Positions 4,846-6,247 of a DNA stretch of 6,247 nt are shown here, piece by piece; the first letter of the stretch is position 1; every line of letters begins with the position of its first letter. The position numbers were made by a program, and so were the translations under genes. The stretch is taken from assembly GCA_021784995.1 (NCBI GenBank), contig JAJYHA010000171.1:1-6247 (forward strand). The letters run 5' to 3'. The notes under the pieces were generated by a model, which saw nothing but the letters and a program-made list of their open reading frames with translations, made no database searches and was not told where the DNA came from. The DNA is from Myxococcales bacterium. Its GTDB lineage: Bacteria; Myxococcota; Myxococcia; Myxococcales; Anaeromyxobacteraceae.

Positions 4846-6247
4846 GACGCCGCGCCGGCCGCGGCGCCGCGGCGCCAGCCGGCGCGCGGCCCCTGGTACA
4901 GGACGCGACCGCCCGCGAGCTCGAGGACGTGGGTGATCGACGGGATCAGGTCCTCCTCGTGGTGCGTCACCATGATGGCCTGCGTCCCGGCCCGGCAGAG
5001 CGCGTCGAGGCTCTCCAGGAAGGCGGCGCGAGCGTCGGGGTCGAGGCCGTCGCAGGGCTCGTCGAGCACCAGCAGCTCGGGCTCCTGGACCAGGGCCCGG
5101 GCGAGCAGCAACCGGCGGAGCTCCCCGTAGGAGACCGCGTGGACCGTCCGCCCGGCGAGGTGGGCCACGCCGACGCGCGCCATGGCGTGCCGCGCGGCGG
5201 CGCGCTGCGCCGCGGCGGGCTCCTCCGGCAGGCCGATGCTCGCGCTGAACCCGGAGGCGACCACGTCCTCGGCCGGGACGTCGCCCCGGTGGCGCGCCTG
5301 CAGCTCGGGCGAGACGATCCCCACCCGCGCCTTGACGTCCCACACGCTCGCCCGCTCCCCGAGATCGAGGCGCGCGACGCGACCGCCCGGCATCGCCTGC
5401 TCGTCGCCCACCACCAGGCGGAGGAGGGTGGACTTGCCGGCCCCGTTCGGCCCCACGACGGCCCAGCTCTCGCCGGCGCGGACGGTCCAGCCGAGGTCGT
5501 GGAGCACGGGCTTGCCGTCCACGCGCACGTCGGCGTGCGCGATCGAGACCAGCGTGCGTCCGCCCCGCGCCACGCGCCCCTCCGCGGGCGCCGGCAGGGG
5601 CGGCGCCGCTCCCCGCCGCGCGCCCGCGCGGTGGCGGTGGAGCACCTCCTCCCGCGCGCCCTGCGCCAGGATGCGGCCGGCGTGCAGGACCGCCACCCGG
5701 GTGATCTCCGGCACGAGCTCGTCGTGGCGGTGCGTGGCGAGCACGACGGGGGTCCCGGCGCGCACCACCTCCGACACGGCGGCGAGGAAGGACGCGCGGG
5801 CGGGCGCGTCGAGGCCGTGGCAGGGTTCGTCGAGGAGGAGCAGCCGCGGGCGTCCCGCGAGCGCGCGCGCAAGCAGCACCTTGCGCAGCTCCCCCGTCGA
5901 GAGCTCCAGGGCCGTGCGGCGCGCGTGGCCCTCCAGGCCGAAGGCGGCCAGCAGCTCGGCGATGCGCAGCGCCTGCGCCGGCGTGGCCGGCTCGGGCGGC
6001 CAGACCGTGTCGGTGAAGCCGCTGCGGACCACCGCCTCCACCGGGATCACCCAGTCGCGCCGCAGGAGATCGGAATGCAGCTCCGCCGAGACGAGCCCGA
6101 CGCGCTGGCGCGCGCCGATGGGGCTCTCGTCCGGACCGTCGCCGAGGTGGAAGACCCGCTGGCCCGGGCCCTCGTGGTGGGGCCACAGCTCGCCGCGCAG
6201 CAGGCGGAGCAGCGTCGACTTGCCGGAGCCGTTCGCGCCCAGCAGGC
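4842..6247 (-). CDS. Tandem-domain ABC ATPase, ModF/PhrA-like (5' partial)
   Basis: The C-terminal 467 residues of a protein with two ABC nucleotide-binding domains and no membrane segment; the 5' end lies beyond the right edge. Numbering is from the first full codon. Domain 1 has Walker A GANGSGKST (3-11), signature LSTGELRKVLLARAL (115-129), Walker B LLLLDEP (135-141) and H-loop His172. An Ala/Pro/Arg-rich linker (about 205-230) follows. Domain 2 has Walker A GPNGAGKST (265-273), signature VSYGELRRLLLARAL (371-385), Walker B LLVLDEP (391-397) and H-loop His428. Both signatures have GE in place of the usual GQ, and the pattern THHEEDLIPSITHVLEL (427-443) resembles E. coli ModF (PhrA). All catalytic elements are present in both halves, so both should bind ATP. 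No permease or binding-protein gene is visible, but one could lie upstream. Molybdenum-linked and photorepair-linked roles suggested for ModF/PhrA should not be assumed. It overlaps the peptidase gene by four bases. Confidence 0.92.
   Translation of the reverse strand, partial: LLGANGSGKSTLLRLLRGELWPHHEGPGQRVFHLGDGPDESPIGARQRVGLVSAELHSDLLRRDWVIPVEAVVRSGFTDTVWPPEPATPAQALRIAELLAAFGLEGHARRTALELSTGELRKVLLARALAGRPRLLLLDEPCHGLDAPARASFLAAVSEVVRAGTPVVLATHRHDELVPEITRVAVLHAGRILAQGAREEVLHRHRAGARRGAAPPLPAPAEGRVARGGRTLVSIAHADVRVDGKPVLHDLGWTVRAGESWAVVGPNGAGKSTLLRLVVGDEQAMPGGRVARLDLGERASVWDVKARVGIVSPELQARHRGDVPAEDVVASGFSASIGLPEEPAAAQRAAARHAMARVGVAHLAGRTVHAVSYGELRRLLLARALVQEPELLVLDEPCDGLDPDARAAFLESLDALCRAGTQAIMVTHHEEDLIPSITHVLELAGGRVLYQGPRAGWRRGAAAGAAS

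Noticed and set aside
3433..5130. Long plus-strand open frame (565 codons) opposite the peptidase gene
   Set aside because: It is antisense to the clear M48 and ABC genes. Its translation is low-complexity (Arg, Glu, Gly and Ala rich) with no motif. It is a GC-rich shadow.
4846..6186. Possible single giant protein running from the ABC region into the M48 peptidase
   Set aside because: The peptidase frame stays open upstream, but there it reads as Arg/Ala/Gly/Pro-rich nonsense. The ABC motifs are in a different frame that stops at 4842, so these are two genes.
1..6247. CRISPR arrays, tRNA or rRNA genes, insertion-sequence ends or transposase/integrase genes
   Set aside because: Reading both strands showed no regularly spaced repeats, no cloverleaf-like tRNA sequence, no IS-type terminal inverted repeats and no recombinase motif.

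Overview
The window looks like chromosomal DNA of a very GC-rich bacterium. Hand counts of single 60-base lines give about 75% G+C in the right flank, and the flanking genes show strong G/C preference at third codon positions. Composition and gene content fit a high-GC proteobacterium or myxobacterium (Anaeromyxobacter-like), but the taxonomic call is a guess.

Layout. (1) Positions 3-254, plus strand: the last 83 codons of an RlmD/RumA-type 5-methyluridine rRNA methyltransferase. (2) Positions 255-403: a 149-base gap with a short direct repeat and a weak hairpin; any promoter for the next operon should lie here, but none is obvious. (3) Positions 404-3569, plus strand: a tight four-gene cassette. 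It holds a DNA cytosine-5 methyltransferase with a C-terminal extension, a Vsr mismatch endonuclease (GTG start overlapping the previous stop), a 277-residue protein that I propose is the partner restriction endonuclease (again a GTGA overlap), and a 209-residue protein of unknown function with a hydrophobic, probably membrane-inserted segment. (4) Positions 3570-3606: a 37-base convergent gap. (5) Positions 3607-4845, minus strand: a Ste24-like M48 membrane zinc metallopeptidase, translationally coupled to (6) a tandem-NBD ABC ATPase of ModF/PhrA type, 4842 to beyond the right edge.

How the genes work together. The cassette reads as a restriction-modification-repair (R-M-V) defence module. 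The methyltransferase marks host sites, Vsr would repair the T:G mismatches left when 5-methylcytosine deaminates, and the third gene product would cut unmethylated DNA. The fourth gene is the least explained part: an accessory membrane-associated protein ending the same transcription unit. The cassette sits between two genes that would otherwise converge, and two sampled lines in its third gene are clearly poorer in G+C (about 58-60%) than the flank, which fits horizontal insertion. The methyltransferase and Vsr assignments are firm. The nuclease assignment of gene 3 is inference from context and a degenerate PD-(D/E)xK-like motif. The role of gene 4 is unknown.
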